A stretch of 64,000 bases of DNA from Streptomyces sp. NRRL B-1347 (GTDB lineage: Bacteria > Actinomycetota > Actinomycetes > Streptomycetales > Streptomycetaceae), in the NCBI RefSeq assembly GCF_000720325.1, contig NZ_JOJM01000024.1:124001-188000 (forward strand). The letters are read 5' to 3'. Below are positions 54,737 through 63,378 of this stretch, in pieces. Under the pieces are notes generated by a model, which was not told where the DNA came from, did not search any database, and worked only from the letters and a program-made list of their open reading frames with translations. A program made the translations under genes and the position numbers. Every line of letters begins with the position of its first letter. Positions within the stretch are counted from its first letter, which is position 1.

Positions 54737-55942
54737 ATGTCCCGCCGCTCCGCACCGGGCGGCGCACCACTTCCGAGGATCCGAGGAACGGACACCACGG
54801 CTGTACGAGCACGGAGCAGGAGCAAGCGGGTGGCCTTCGGCCTCGCGGGGGCGCTCGCGGCGGCGGTGTTCGCGGGCGGCGCGCTGTGGCCGGACGCGGG
54901 CACGGCCGACGCGCGCCAGGCGGGTGCGGAGGGCCGCGTCGCCGCCGGTCTTGAGCACTGGCCGAAGCCGGTGGCCGCCGAGCTCGGCAAGGTCATCGCC
55001 GCGAACGAGCACAAGGGCGCGTACGCCGTCTTCGACGCGGACAACACGACGTACCGCAACGACCTGGAGGAGGCGCTGCTTCCGTTCCTGGAGATGAAGG
55101 GCGTCCTGACGCGGAAGTCGATGGCCCCGTCGCTGAAGGTCATCCCGTTCAAGGACACGGCCACGCACAAGGAGAGCCTCTACAGCTACTACAACCGCCT
55201 GTGCGAGGTCGACGACCAGGTCTGCTACCCGTGGGCCGCGCAGATCTTCTCCGGCTTCACCCTGAAGACCCTCAAGGGGTACGTCGACGAGCTGCTCGCG
55301 TACGACGAGCCGATCCCGGCGACGTACTACGAGAACGGGAAGGTGACGCGGACCGAGGTCCACCGCCCGGTGCTCTCCCCCGGCATGCGGGAGCTGTACA
55401 AGTCGCTGCGCGCGCACGGGATCGAGGTGTACGTCGTGAGCGCCGCGAGCGAGGATCTGGTGCGGATGGTGCTCGCCGACCCGAAGTACGGGTACGGGGT
55501 GAAGCCGCGCAACGTCATCGGCGTCGGCCTCCAGCTGAAGGACCCGAGGACCGGCCGCGTCACCAGCGCCCGCAAGGAGATCGCCGAGGGCCGCTTCGGG
55601 CCGAAGGACCGGGCGCGCCTCGCCCGTTACGAGCTGACGCCGAACCTGTGGGCGCCGCTGACCTGGTACCAGGGCAAGCCCGCGGCGATCTCCACGTACA
55701 TCGACGAGTGGAAGAAGCCCGTCCTCGTGGCCGGGGACACGCCGGTGAGCGACGGGCCGATGCTGTTCCACTCGGCGGACGTGCGGCACGGGGGCGTGCG
55801 CGTGTGGGTCAACCGCAAGGACAGCTACATGAAGCAGCTGGACGGAATGAAGCGGAAGAACGCGGCGCGCCAGCGGGAATTGGGGCAGCCGGTGACCGCC
55901 GACAAGCGGTGGCTCACTGTCACGCCGGAGCAGATCGGCTAG
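54737..55942 (+). CDS. Secreted or membrane-anchored HAD-type phosphatase
   Basis: Up to 401 residues. A basic region and signal or anchor helix (KRVAFGLAGALAAAVFAGGALW) precede a HAD domain with DADNT (Asp100 and Asp102) and a later AGDTPVSDGPML. The size and motif fit the phosphoserine-phosphatase-like group in Streptomyces cell envelopes. ATG 54737 lies in a TAGCAT box with no ribosome site; GTG 54830, seven bases after AGGAG, is a real alternative that would drop the basic part. Its TAG overlaps the convergent asparaginase stop (CTAG). Confidence 0.82.
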   Translation: MSRRSAPGGAPLPRIRGTDTTAVRARSRSKRVAFGLAGALAAAVFAGGALWPDAGTADARQAGAEGRVAAGLEHWPKPVAAELGKVIAANEHKGAYAVFDADNTTYRNDLEEALLPFLEMKGVLTRKSMAPSLKVIPFKDTATHKESLYSYYNRLCEVDDQVCYPWAAQIFSGFTLKTLKGYVDELLAYDEPIPATYYENGKVTRTEVHRPVLSPGMRELYKSLRAHGIEVYVVSAASEDLVRMVLADPKYGYGVKPRNVIGVGLQLKDPRTGRVTSARKEIAEGRFGPKDRARLARYELTPNLWAPLTWYQGKPAAISTYIDEWKKPVLVAGDTPVSDGPMLFHSADVRHGGVRVWVNRKDSYMKQLDGMKRKNAARQRELGQPVTADKRWLTVTPEQIG

Positions 55943-56916
55943 GCACCGCTCCCGTCCAGGCGCCGGAACGCCTTCTCGATGGTGGGCCGTTCCGCGCCGT
56001 CCGCGAGGAGGGCGTGGAGCAGCAGGCGGGCCTTGGGGGCGTCGAGGGGGCCCGCGGAGATCAGGCCGCGGGAGAGCAGGTCGGCCTCCGATCCGGGGCC
56101 GCGGTAGGTCTCGCTGAGGAGCGGGCCCGCGCCGGTGCGCGAGGCGAGGACGACGGGCATCCGGGCGGCGCGGGCCGCGAGCGGTTCGACCAGCCACTGG
56201 GGGGCGTGGCCCGCGCCGAAGGCGGCCACGACCAGGCCGTCGAAGCGGTCGTCCACCGCTTCGACGAGCTCTCCGCCGTCGCCGATGCTGAGGGTCAGCA
56301 GGGCCACGCGGACGGCGTTCCCGAGCCTCAAGGGGCGCTCCACCGTGGGTTCCTGGGGGCGCAGCAGGATCCGCGGCACGCCCTCCACCACGCGGCCGAG
56401 CGGGCCCGCGCCGGGCGAGGCGAACGTGGTGAGCGACGTCGTGTGCGCCTTGCGCGCGTGCCGGGCCGCGTGGATCTCGTCGGCGAGGACCACGAGGACG
56501 CCGAGACCCCGGCAGCGGGGGTCCGCGGCGACCGCGAGCGCGGCGGCGAGGTTCGCCGGGCCGTCCGCGCCGGGCAGGTCGGGGCGGCGCATGGCGCCCG
56601 TGACCACGATCGGGGTGCGGGGCGCGCACACCACGTCGAGCAGGAAGGCCGTCTCCTCCAGGGTGTCGGTGCCCTGGACGACCACGACGCCGTGGCCCGC
56701 GGCGGTGGCCTCGTCGACGCGCTCCGCGAGGGCGGCCAGGTCCTGGAGGGTCAGGGAGGAGCCCGGGAGCCTGCGGAAGTCGTGCAGCTCCGTCTTGACG
56801 CCTTCGGGGACGGGGACGGCGGCGAGGGTCTGGGAGCCGGTGAGGCGCGCGGCGCCGCCGCCGGAGTGGGCGGAGATGGTGCCGCCGAGGGTGAAGACGC
56901 TGACGGTTGTGGTCAT
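55939..56916 (-). CDS. L-asparaginase (type II-like)
   Basis: 325 residues. The first threonine motif is TLGGTISAH near residues 9-17, the second VVQGTDTLEETAFLLD near 80, so both catalytic threonines are present. The family usually has HGTDT; here it is QGTDT. No signal peptide, so cytosolic. It hydrolyses asparagine to aspartate and ammonia, which fits the glutamine synthetase nearby. ATG 56916; longer frames are not supported. Confidence 0.9.
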   Translation of the reverse strand: MTTTVSVFTLGGTISAHSGGGAARLTGSQTLAAVPVPEGVKTELHDFRRLPGSSLTLQDLAALAERVDEATAAGHGVVVVQGTDTLEETAFLLDVVCAPRTPIVVTGAMRRPDLPGADGPANLAAALAVAADPRCRGLGVLVVLADEIHAARHARKAHTTSLTTFASPGAGPLGRVVEGVPRILLRPQEPTVERPLRLGNAVRVALLTLSIGDGGELVEAVDDRFDGLVVAAFGAGHAPQWLVEPLAARAARMPVVLASRTGAGPLLSETYRGPGSEADLLSRGLISAGPLDAPKARLLLHALLADGAERPTIEKAFRRLDGSGA

Positions 56917-57001
56917 GCCGGAGGCTCCCCGGGCCCGTACCGGACCGAAACCGGCGGGCGGGGTTGCGCGCGTCACACCGCCGTCCGTACCGCCCGGGGG
57001 T

Positions 57002-58342
57002 TCAGTACGCCGTCGTCGCCGTGAGGACCCCGGCCTCGATCGCGCCGGTCAGCGCCTTGTGGTCGGTCGCGTTCTGGGAGACGTAGCGCACGGCGAAGGC
57101 CGCGACGGCCCGGTCGAAGGTGTCGGCAGAGCCCAGGTAGGCGGCGATGGCTATGCGGTCGCCGGAGCGGGCGTGGGCGCGGGCGAGGGCGGTGCCGCAG
57201 AGCCGGGCGTAGGCGAGGAGCTCGGCGGGTTCGAGCTCGGCGATGTCCACGGAGCCCTTCATGTCGCGCAGTTGGCGCCAGTAGTACGCGCGGCCCTGCG
57301 GGCCCGTCATCCAGCCGAGGAAGATGTCGCCCGCGGCCTGCAGCAGACGCTGGCCCGCGACCACGCGGTGGCCGGGGTGGAGGTAGGGGCCGGTGGGCAG
57401 GTGCTCCTCGAGGACGGACCGCACGGCCTCCTTGATCTGGAGGAACAGCGGGTCCTCGGTGTCACGGCCGGTGAGCAGCACGATGAAGCAGCGGGTGCCG
57501 ACGCTGCCGACGCCGACGACCTTACGGGCGGCGTCGACGAAGCGGTAGCGGTCGAGGAGGAGGCGGCGTTCCTCGGCGAGCGTCGAGCGGTAGTCGCCGA
57601 AGATCTTGCGCAGGGCCGCCATGTCGGGGGCGCCCGCCGGTTCGAGCAGGGGCGGGTCGTGGACGATGCGGCGGCGGTCGTCGACGACCTCGGTGAGTTT
57701 GCCGAGCGCCTGGAGGCTGGTGCGGCGGCGGGCGTGCGCGAGGCGGGCCGCGGCGCGCTCGCGGCGGCGCGCGGAGTCGATGAGGCGCAGCAGGTCGTCG
57801 GTGTCGACGCTCGCGTACCAGACGTCCAGCTCGCCCTTGCGCGCCAGGCGCCGGATGGCGGTGCGGTAGGCGGTGACGGCGGCGAGGGCCGCGTCGTGGG
57901 CCCCGTCCTCGCCCCGGCCCGTCTCGCGGGCGGCCACGGCGACGCTGGCGGCGAGGCGTTTGACGTCCCATTCGAAGGGGCCGGGGTAGGTCTCGTCGAA
58001 GTCGTTGAGGTCGAAGAGGAGCCGGCGCTCGGGCGAGGCGAACACGCCGAAGTTCAGCAGGTGCGCGTCGCCGCAGAGCTGGACGGTGAGGCCGGTGTGG
58101 CGCTGGGCGGCGAGGTCGCCCGCCATGACGGCGGCGGCCCCGCGCAGGAACGCGAACGGGGACGCGGCCATGCGGCCGTAGCGGATCGGCAGCAGGTCCT
58201 GCACGCGGTCGGCGGACTGCCGCTCCAGGACGGCCACCGGGTCGGCCCGGTCCGCCGAGGGGATCCAGGCCCCGTGCGAGGACCGGGAGGCCCGTTTGCG
58301 GGCGGCCTTGCCCCGCTCCGCACGCTCGGCCGCGGTCGTCAT
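57002..58342 (-). CDS. DUF2252 protein
   Basis: 446 residues, DUF2252 family, distantly related to the kinase-like phosphotransferases. GDAHLLNFGVF and LLFDLNDFDETYPGP hold the aspartates expected at the active site; IKEAVRSVLEEH and VGSVGTRCF are other conserved segments. Function unknown. ATG 58342. Confidence 0.9.
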   Translation of the reverse strand: MTTAAERAERGKAARKRASRSSHGAWIPSADRADPVAVLERQSADRVQDLLPIRYGRMAASPFAFLRGAAAVMAGDLAAQRHTGLTVQLCGDAHLLNFGVFASPERRLLFDLNDFDETYPGPFEWDVKRLAASVAVAARETGRGEDGAHDAALAAVTAYRTAIRRLARKGELDVWYASVDTDDLLRLIDSARRRERAAARLAHARRRTSLQALGKLTEVVDDRRRIVHDPPLLEPAGAPDMAALRKIFGDYRSTLAEERRLLLDRYRFVDAARKVVGVGSVGTRCFIVLLTGRDTEDPLFLQIKEAVRSVLEEHLPTGPYLHPGHRVVAGQRLLQAAGDIFLGWMTGPQGRAYYWRQLRDMKGSVDIAELEPAELLAYARLCGTALARAHARSGDRIAIAAYLGSADTFDRAVAAFAVRYVSQNATDHKALTGAIEAGVLTATTAY

Positions 58343-58430
58343 GAGCGGTCCCCTTTCGGCGGGGCGGGCGGGACCCCCGCGGGGCGTCCCGGGCCCACCC
58401 CTGTCCCGTACTCCCTCGACCTCCGTCTAT

Positions 58431-58470
58431 CGCGCTTCGCGCTCGTCCTCAATCGCCGGACGGGCTTGAT
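58431..58470. repeat. Dispersed Streptomyces intergenic repeat
   Basis: CGCGCTTCGCGCTCGTCCTC followed by AATCGCCGGACGGGCTTGAT is a sequence I recognise as scattered in large numbers in Streptomyces genomes, with its internal GCGCTTCGCGC hairpin. Recognition is from memory, not a search. Confidence 0.65.
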
Positions 58471-58540
58471 GGGCCAAGAGCAGCCAATGCCGAAGCGCGG
58501 GGGCGCGCATGTCCGATTAGGCCGAGCGGGTGACGCCGTC

Positions 58541-58590
58541 ACAGCACGTCAGAACACATCGGAGCACGTCAGGGCGCGTCAGGGCGGGCC
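58541..58590. repeat. 10-bp tandem repeat at the hydrolase gene 3' end
   Basis: About five decamers of the AGCACGTCAG type in a row, running into the last codons of the hydrolase gene on the minus strand. Confidence 0.65.
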
Positions 58591-59487
58591 CTGTGCCGTG
58601 GCCCAGCGGGCGATCCGGCGTGCGAGGGGTCCGGCCGCGCGGGTCCAGGCGAAGTGGTCGAGGCGGGCGCCCGCCTCGCGCTCCGTGTAGCGCCACCGGG
58701 TGACGCGGGCGGCGGCGGCCTTGCCGACCAGGTGGTCCATGGCGGATGCCGGAGCGTACGTGTCGTTCTCGACGCAGACGGCGAGCACCGGGACGTCCAG
58801 GGCGCGCAGCGCGGATTCGTAGTCCCGTGCGGAGCCCGTGGGGCGGTAGCGGCCGGTGCGGCCCTGGCGCGCCCAGTCCCGCATGACGCCCGTGGCCTGG
58901 TCGCCGCCGAAGCCGAAGCGGGTGCCGGGCCAGCGGCCCAGGAGCGTCGCGGTGGCCGCGATGAGGGTGGTGACGAGGAGCAGCGCGGGGGCGCGCAGGG
59001 TGCCGTAGGCGCGGTACCAGACGGTGCCGGAGGCGACGAGCGCGACGCCGTCGACGGGGCCGGGCCGGGCGGCGGCGTGCAGCAGGGCGAGCTGCCCGCC
59101 GAGGCTGTGGCCGAGCAGGAACAGCGGCGCGTCCGGGCCGAGTTCGGCGCGCACGGCGTCGACCATCGCGCCGAGGTCCTCTTCGAGGATCACGCGGTAG
59201 CCGTGGTCGCGGGCGGCGGCGTCCCTGACGTGCGGGGTGCTCTCGCCCTGGCCGCGCAGGTCGACGGTCAGGGCGGTGAGCCCCGCGGCGTGCAACTCGC
59301 GGGCGAAGTGGCGGTAGAAGCGGGCGGGGGTGCCCATGGCGGGCACCACGAGGACCGCGGGGGCGGTGGGGTCGGCGCGCAGGCCGCGCACCGCGAAGCG
59401 GGTGCCGTCCGGCAGGTCGACCGTGGTCAGGGGCGGCAACTCCCCGGCGGAACGGGGCCCGTTGACGAGGCTGGGCGGCTGGGTCAT
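58579..59487 (-). CDS. Alpha/beta hydrolase (serine aminopeptidase S33 type)
   Basis: 302 residues. The nucleophile elbow is FLLGHSLGGQLAL; the oxyanion region is VVPAMGTPARFYRHFAREL, and LTVDLRGQGEST is typical of S33 lipases/peptidases. His near the C-terminus in LDHFAW. ATG 59487 begins before the fold; an upstream extension has no support. Substrate unknown. Confidence 0.88.
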   Translation of the reverse strand: MTQPPSLVNGPRSAGELPPLTTVDLPDGTRFAVRGLRADPTAPAVLVVPAMGTPARFYRHFARELHAAGLTALTVDLRGQGESTPHVRDAAARDHGYRVILEEDLGAMVDAVRAELGPDAPLFLLGHSLGGQLALLHAAARPGPVDGVALVASGTVWYRAYGTLRAPALLLVTTLIAATATLLGRWPGTRFGFGGDQATGVMRDWARQGRTGRYRPTGSARDYESALRALDVPVLAVCVENDTYAPASAMDHLVGKAAAARVTRWRYTEREAGARLDHFAWTRAAGPLARRIARWATAQGPP

Positions 59488-59514
59488 GGGGATCAGTATG
59501 ACCGGACCCTGACA

Positions 59515-59560
59515 GCGCGCCCCGCCCCCGGACCCATCGGCCGGAGGGGGACGGGGCGCG
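59515..59560 (-). terminator. Terminator after the 59577 gene
   Basis: CGCGCCCCG (59516-59524) with CGGGGCGCG (59552-59560), extended by C5/G5 with a bulge. Confidence 0.7.
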
Positions 59561-59576
59561 GGGCGCGCCGCCGGGA

Positions 59577-59927
59577 TCAGCGGTTGTAGCGCATGAAGGC
59601 GCGCACCATGTGGCACGTGGTGTCGGACGGGGGGTGGATGCCCACCGTCTCCGCCATCGTGCGTATCCGTACGTTGCTCGCCTGGTTCGGCACGTAGACG
59701 CCCGCGTCGAGCAGGGCGATGGCCAGGCGCATGGCCTTGAGGCGGCGGTTGTGCGTGATGTACCACTCGCGGGGGCGGCCGGGCGGCAGGGGGTGCTTCT
59801 CCAGGGGGACATACGGCACGTCGAGCAGCGGCTGCTTGGCCGGGCACGGGGTGCGTCGGGAAGAGGTGCGGTTACGGGAGCGGGCGGTCGGCTTGGCGGG
59901 CGCGGACGGGACTGCGGCAGCGGGCAC
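59577..59927 (-). CDS. Conserved hypothetical protein, basic
   Basis: 116 residues from GTG 59927. An earlier in-frame ATG at 59933 directly follows AGGAGG with no spacer, while the GTG is six bases from it, so the GTG is the likely start. A basic low-complexity N-terminus is followed by HNRRLKAMRLAIALLDAGVYVPNQASNVRIRTMAETVGIHPPSDTTCHMVRAFM in parts, a helix-turn-helix-like helical block. No named family recognised. Confidence 0.75.
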   Translation of the reverse strand: MPAAAVPSAPAKPTARSRNRTSSRRTPCPAKQPLLDVPYVPLEKHPLPPGRPREWYITHNRRLKAMRLAIALLDAGVYVPNQASNVRIRTMAETVGIHPPSDTTCHMVRAFMRYNR

Positions 59928-60093
59928 GGACATCCTCCTGTCGCGGTTCGGAAACCCTCGCGGGCCCCTTCGAACATTGCTTCCATTCTACGTGCCGGCA
60001 CTGACAACGGCCCGTGCTCAGAATCGCAATCCTCCCTGGCCAGAGGGGGTTTGAGGGGGCGTGGGGCGGATGGTTCGGAGGTAGCGTGCGGGC

Positions 60094-60462
60094 ATGGAGA
60101 TCTGGATCAACCCCGCCTGTTCGAAGTGCCGCAGCGCGCTGACGCTGCTCGACGCGGAGGGCGCCGCGTACACGGTGCGCCGCTATCTGGAGGACGTGCC
60201 CACCGCCGACGAGATCCGCGACGTGCTCGGCAGGCTCGGCCTCGAACCCTGGGACATCACCCGCACCCAGGAGGCCGCCGCCAAGGAGCTCGACCTGAAG
60301 GACCGCGCCCGCTGGCCCCGCGACGACTCCGGCCGCGAGGCGTGGATCAAGGCGCTCGCCGCGCACCCCAAGCTCATCCAGCGGCCCATCATCACGGCGG
60401 ACGACGGCACGGCGGTGGTGGCCCGCACGGAGGAGGCGGTGCGGGACGCGCTCGGCCGTTAG
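60094..60462 (+). CDS. ArsC/Spx-family thioredoxin-fold protein
   Basis: 122 residues. NPACSKCRSALTLLD is the ArsC-type active loop with Cys9 and a CxxC; DVLGRLGLEPWDITRTQE, LIQRPIITADD and the conserved proline complete the fold. Could be an arsenate reductase of the glutaredoxin type or an Spx-like regulator; no arsenic genes are near. ATG 60094. Confidence 0.88.
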   Translation: MEIWINPACSKCRSALTLLDAEGAAYTVRRYLEDVPTADEIRDVLGRLGLEPWDITRTQEAAAKELDLKDRARWPRDDSGREAWIKALAAHPKLIQRPIITADDGTAVVARTEEAVRDALGR

Positions 60463-60503
60463 CCGCCCGACCGAGCGACAAGAGCGGGCAAACCTTTACG
60501 AAT

Positions 60504-60525
60504 CCCTGCGTATCGGTACGTAGGG
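60504..60525. promoter_or_regulatory. Imperfect palindrome before the membrane protein gene
   Basis: CCCTGCGTA / TACGTAGGG around TCGG, one mismatch, 57 bases before the GTG at 60582. Possible operator. Confidence 0.35.
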
Positions 60526-60581
60526 TGGAGCGCTCCACCCGGGCCGGACCGGCGGCGCGGGACGAGTGAAGGGAGCGCGCC

Positions 60582-61052
60582 GTGCGGAGCTGGCTGGCCG
60601 GGGGTGTGTACGGCACGGTTCTGGCGAGCGCGCTGCTCGCCGCCCTGCAGTCCGAGGGCGAGCGGTTCACGCCGTACTACGACGCCGCCTGGGTCATGGT
60701 CACCGCGGGCACGGCGGCGCTCGCGCACGGCTACGCCCACCACATGGCCACGCACGAGCCGGGCAGCGGCAGCCACCGCTGGCGCCGGCTCGGCTGGGCG
60801 CTGGCCGACGAGTGGCCGGTGGTCATCGCCTGCTGGCCGACCGTCGCGCTCCTCGTCCTGGCCGGGATCATGGACTGGCCGGAGAAGAGCGTCACGTACG
60901 CGGGGCTCACCCTGAACGCGGCGCTGCTCTTCGGCTGGGGCACCTTCGCCGCACTGCGCTCCGGCTACCGCAGACGCTCGGCCGTGCTCATCGGCGTCGC
61001 CGACGCGGCGATCGGGCTGCTGATCGCGGCGGCCAACGCGGTGATCAAGTAG
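60582..61052 (+). CDS. Membrane protein of four helices
   Basis: 156 residues with hydrophobic segments at the N-terminus (WLAGGVYGTVLASALLAAL), AWVMVTAGTAALAHGYAHHMA, WPVVIACWPTVALLVLAGIM and two more near the end. A His-rich AHGYAHHMATHE follows the second helix and could bind metal. No named family. AGGGAG precedes GTG 60582. Confidence 0.78.
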   Translation: MRSWLAGGVYGTVLASALLAALQSEGERFTPYYDAAWVMVTAGTAALAHGYAHHMATHEPGSGSHRWRRLGWALADEWPVVIACWPTVALLVLAGIMDWPEKSVTYAGLTLNAALLFGWGTFAALRSGYRRRSAVLIGVADAAIGLLIAAANAVIK

Positions 61053-61108
61053 CGCGGCGCCCGGCCCGGACCGGCCCCGCGAGGTGATCTGCGCCACTCC
61101 CGCCCCAG

Positions 61109-61146
61109 GTAACACGGGGTTCACATACGGGCAACGGACGGGAAAT
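61109..61146. promoter_or_regulatory. GlnR-type operator of glnII
   Basis: Four half-sites with exact 6-bp spacers: GTAAC (61109-61113), TTCAC (61120-61124), GCAAC (61131-61135), GAAAT (61142-61146). Weaker than the glnA site (the second and third boxes deviate) but the geometry is identical, and a TTGACA box follows at 61153-61158. Confidence 0.82.
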
Positions 61147-61230
61147 CGCGCGTTGACAGGCTGCCGTCATCGCCACGGCCCGCAGCACCCGCACGACTGC
61201 GCCGTACCAAGTGTTTTAAGGATGAGGCCC

Positions 61231-62259
61231 GTGACCTTCAAGGCTGAGTACATCTGGATCGACGGCACCGAGCCGACCGCCAAGCTCCGTTCGAAGACCA
61301 AGATCCTCACCGATGACGCGCAGGGCGCCGAGCTCCCCCTGTGGGGCTTCGACGGCTCGTCCACCAACCAGGCCGAGGGCCACGCCTCCGACCGCGTCCT
61401 GAAGCCGGTCTTCACCTGCCCGGACCCGATCCGCGGCGGCGCCGACATCCTGGTCCTGTGCGAGGTCCTGAACACGGACATGACGCCGCACTCCTCCAAC
61501 ACGCGGGCCGAGCTCGCCGAGGTCGCGGAGCGGTTCGCGGCGCAGGAGCCGATCTTCGGCATCGAGCAGGAGTACACCTTCTTCGAGGGCGACCGCCCGC
61601 TCGGCTTCCCGGCCGGCGGCTTCCCCGCCGCGCAGGGCGGCTACTACTGCGGCGTCGGCTCGGACGAGATCTTCGGCCGTGACGTCGTCGAGGCGCACCT
61701 GGAGAACTGCCTGAAGGCCGGTCTCGGCATCTCCGGCATCAACGCCGAGGTCATGCCCGGCCAGTGGGAGTTCCAGGTCGGCCCGCTCGCCCCGCTCGAG
61801 GTCTCCGACCAGCTGTGGGTGGCCCGCTGGCTGCTCTACCGCACGGCCGAGGACTTCAAGGTCTCCGCCACCCTCGACCCCAAGCCGGTCAAGGGCGACT
61901 GGAACGGCGCGGGCGCGCACACGAACTTCTCCACCAAGGCCATGCGCGAGGGCTACGACGCGATCATCACCGCGTGCGAGTCGCTCGGCGAGGGCTCCAA
62001 GCCGATGGACCACGTCAAGAACTACGGCGCGGGCATCGACGACCGTCTCACCGGCCTGCACGAGACCGCCCCGTGGAACGAGTACTCGTACGGCGTCTCC
62101 GACCGCGGCGCATCGGTCCGCATCCCGTGGCAGGTCGAGAAGGACGGCAAGGGCTACATCGAGGACCGCCGCCCGAACGCGAACGTCGACCCGTACGTGG
62201 TGACGCGTCTGCTCGTCGACACCTGCTGCTCCGCCCTGGAGAAGGCCGACCAGGTCTGA
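61231..62259 (+). CDS. glnII: Glutamine synthetase type II (eukaryote-like)
   Basis: 342-residue short-chain glutamine synthetase, decameric or octameric, common in Streptomyces alongside GlnA and not regulated by adenylylation. LWGFDGSSTNQAEG, FGIEQEYTFFEG, GDWNGAGAHTNFSTKAMR and DRGASVRIPW are intact active-site motifs. GTG 61231 (MTFKAEYIWIDG) is chosen since AAGGA lies eight bases upstream; an ATG nine bases earlier abuts that site. Controlled by the GlnR site at 61109-61146. Confidence 0.96.
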   Translation: MTFKAEYIWIDGTEPTAKLRSKTKILTDDAQGAELPLWGFDGSSTNQAEGHASDRVLKPVFTCPDPIRGGADILVLCEVLNTDMTPHSSNTRAELAEVAERFAAQEPIFGIEQEYTFFEGDRPLGFPAGGFPAAQGGYYCGVGSDEIFGRDVVEAHLENCLKAGLGISGINAEVMPGQWEFQVGPLAPLEVSDQLWVARWLLYRTAEDFKVSATLDPKPVKGDWNGAGAHTNFSTKAMREGYDAIITACESLGEGSKPMDHVKNYGAGIDDRLTGLHETAPWNEYSYGVSDRGASVRIPWQVEKDGKGYIEDRRPNANVDPYVVTRLLVDTCCSALEKADQV

Positions 62260-62311
62260 TCGAGTCTGACCCTTTCCATGCCGTTCTGTCTGGTTCCGGC
62301 CGGACCCCGAG

Positions 62312-62341
62312 GGGCGCCCACCGAATCGGCGGGCGCCCTTT
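62312..62341 (+). terminator. Terminator after glnII
   Basis: GGGCGCCC (62312-62319) with GGGCGCCC (62331-62338), then TTT, 52 bases after the stop. Confidence 0.85.
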
Positions 62342-62460
62342 CGTGCTGCGCAACGCCCCTTGCGGCGGGGCCCAGTTCACGCCACCAGGGCGCCAAGACT
62401 TCGTATCAGCAGGTGAGAGGAGTCAGCCGGACCCGCTCCCATCTGCTTCAATGGGAGGCA

Positions 62461-62579
62461 TGGGCAGCTTCCAGAACATCGCGACGGGTCATCATGACCT
62501 CGAGCCCTTCTGGCCTTCCCGGCAGCACCATGACTTCGACCGGGTGTGTTGCCGCGCGCTGAACGCGCGGGCCCTCTAA
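62461..62579 (+). CDS. Small ORF, possible leader peptide
   Basis: 39 residues from ATG 62461 to TAA 62577-62579, preceded by GGGAGG one base from the ATG; an ATG nine bases upstream is the alternative. The C-terminus HDFDRVCCRALNARAL holds a Cys-Cys pair, and a perfect 7-bp hairpin (CCGCGCG 62552-62558 / CGCGCGG 62564-62570) lies over the last codons. A short overlapping frame MTSTGCVAAR (62530-62562) also exists. Position before the DNA-binding protein suggests translation-linked control, which is inference. Confidence 0.45.
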
Positions 62580-62655
62580 AGCCGTTCACCCGGCCTCCGG
62601 CCTGACGCGCACGACGTACGTCCTCGACGACTCCCAAGCGCGAAAGAGCTGACTC

Positions 62656-63276
62656 ATGGCGAACTCCCGTTCCTTCACCGCTGCCAAGGCCGCCGCCACC
62701 GCCACGGCCGCACCCGTGCAGACCGCCACCCGCATCGCCGCTCCCTCGGCACGCGGGCGGCTGCGCGCGGTCGCGCCCGACGAGGTGGCACAGATCGCCG
62801 ACCTCACCGACTTCTCGGGCTTCCTGCCGCCCGGCGCGACGCTCCTGCCCGCGCCGCAGCACACCCTGCCCGCGCTGCCGGGCCAGCCGCCGATGATCGG
62901 CTATCTGGTCCTGCTGCCCGCGGGCCAGGAGCACCTCGCGTCCGTCACGCCCGACCCCGAGCAGACGCCGGGGGCCGGGGGCGAGGGGCCCGTGCGGATC
63001 GACACCGCGCGGCGCTCCGCGCACGTCGACGGGCACCAGCTCGACCTCACGTACCTGGAGTTCGAGCTGCTCGCGCACCTCGTCGCGCACCCGCACCGGG
63101 TGCACACGCGCGACCAGCTGGTGACGACGGTGTGGGGCTACGGCCACGTGGGCGACGGGCGGACCGTCGACGTCCACGTGGCCCGGCTCCGGCGCAAGCT
63201 CGGGGCCGAGCACCGCAGGACGATCCAGACGGTGCGGCGCGTGGGCTACAAGTACGCGCCGCCGACCGCGGGCTGA
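62656..63276 (+). CDS. PhoB/OmpR-type DNA-binding protein without receiver
   Basis: 206 residues. The C-terminal 95 residues are a winged-helix transcriptional regulatory domain (LDLTYLEFELLAHLVAHPHRVHTRDQLVTTVWG, VDVHVARLRRKLG, VRRVGYKY). The N-terminal half is Ala/Pro-rich with no receiver domain or phosphorylation aspartate. It is therefore an orphan regulator. ATG 62656. Confidence 0.88.
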   Translation: MANSRSFTAAKAAATATAAPVQTATRIAAPSARGRLRAVAPDEVAQIADLTDFSGFLPPGATLLPAPQHTLPALPGQPPMIGYLVLLPAGQEHLASVTPDPEQTPGAGGEGPVRIDTARRSAHVDGHQLDLTYLEFELLAHLVAHPHRVHTRDQLVTTVWGYGHVGDGRTVDVHVARLRRKLGAEHRRTIQTVRRVGYKYAPPTAG

Positions 63277-63378
63277 CCCCCCCGGTCCTCGGCCGGTCCT
63301 CCGGCCGGTTCTCCTGCCGTTTCTTCTGCTGGCGGAATCCTGTTCCCGTACGGCGGGCCCGGCGTGCAGAGTCGGATC

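Noticed and set aside
58654..59589. 311-codon plus-strand frame opposite the hydrolase
   Set aside because: Glycine and valine-rich with no motif; the minus strand has GHSLGG and other hydrolase elements.
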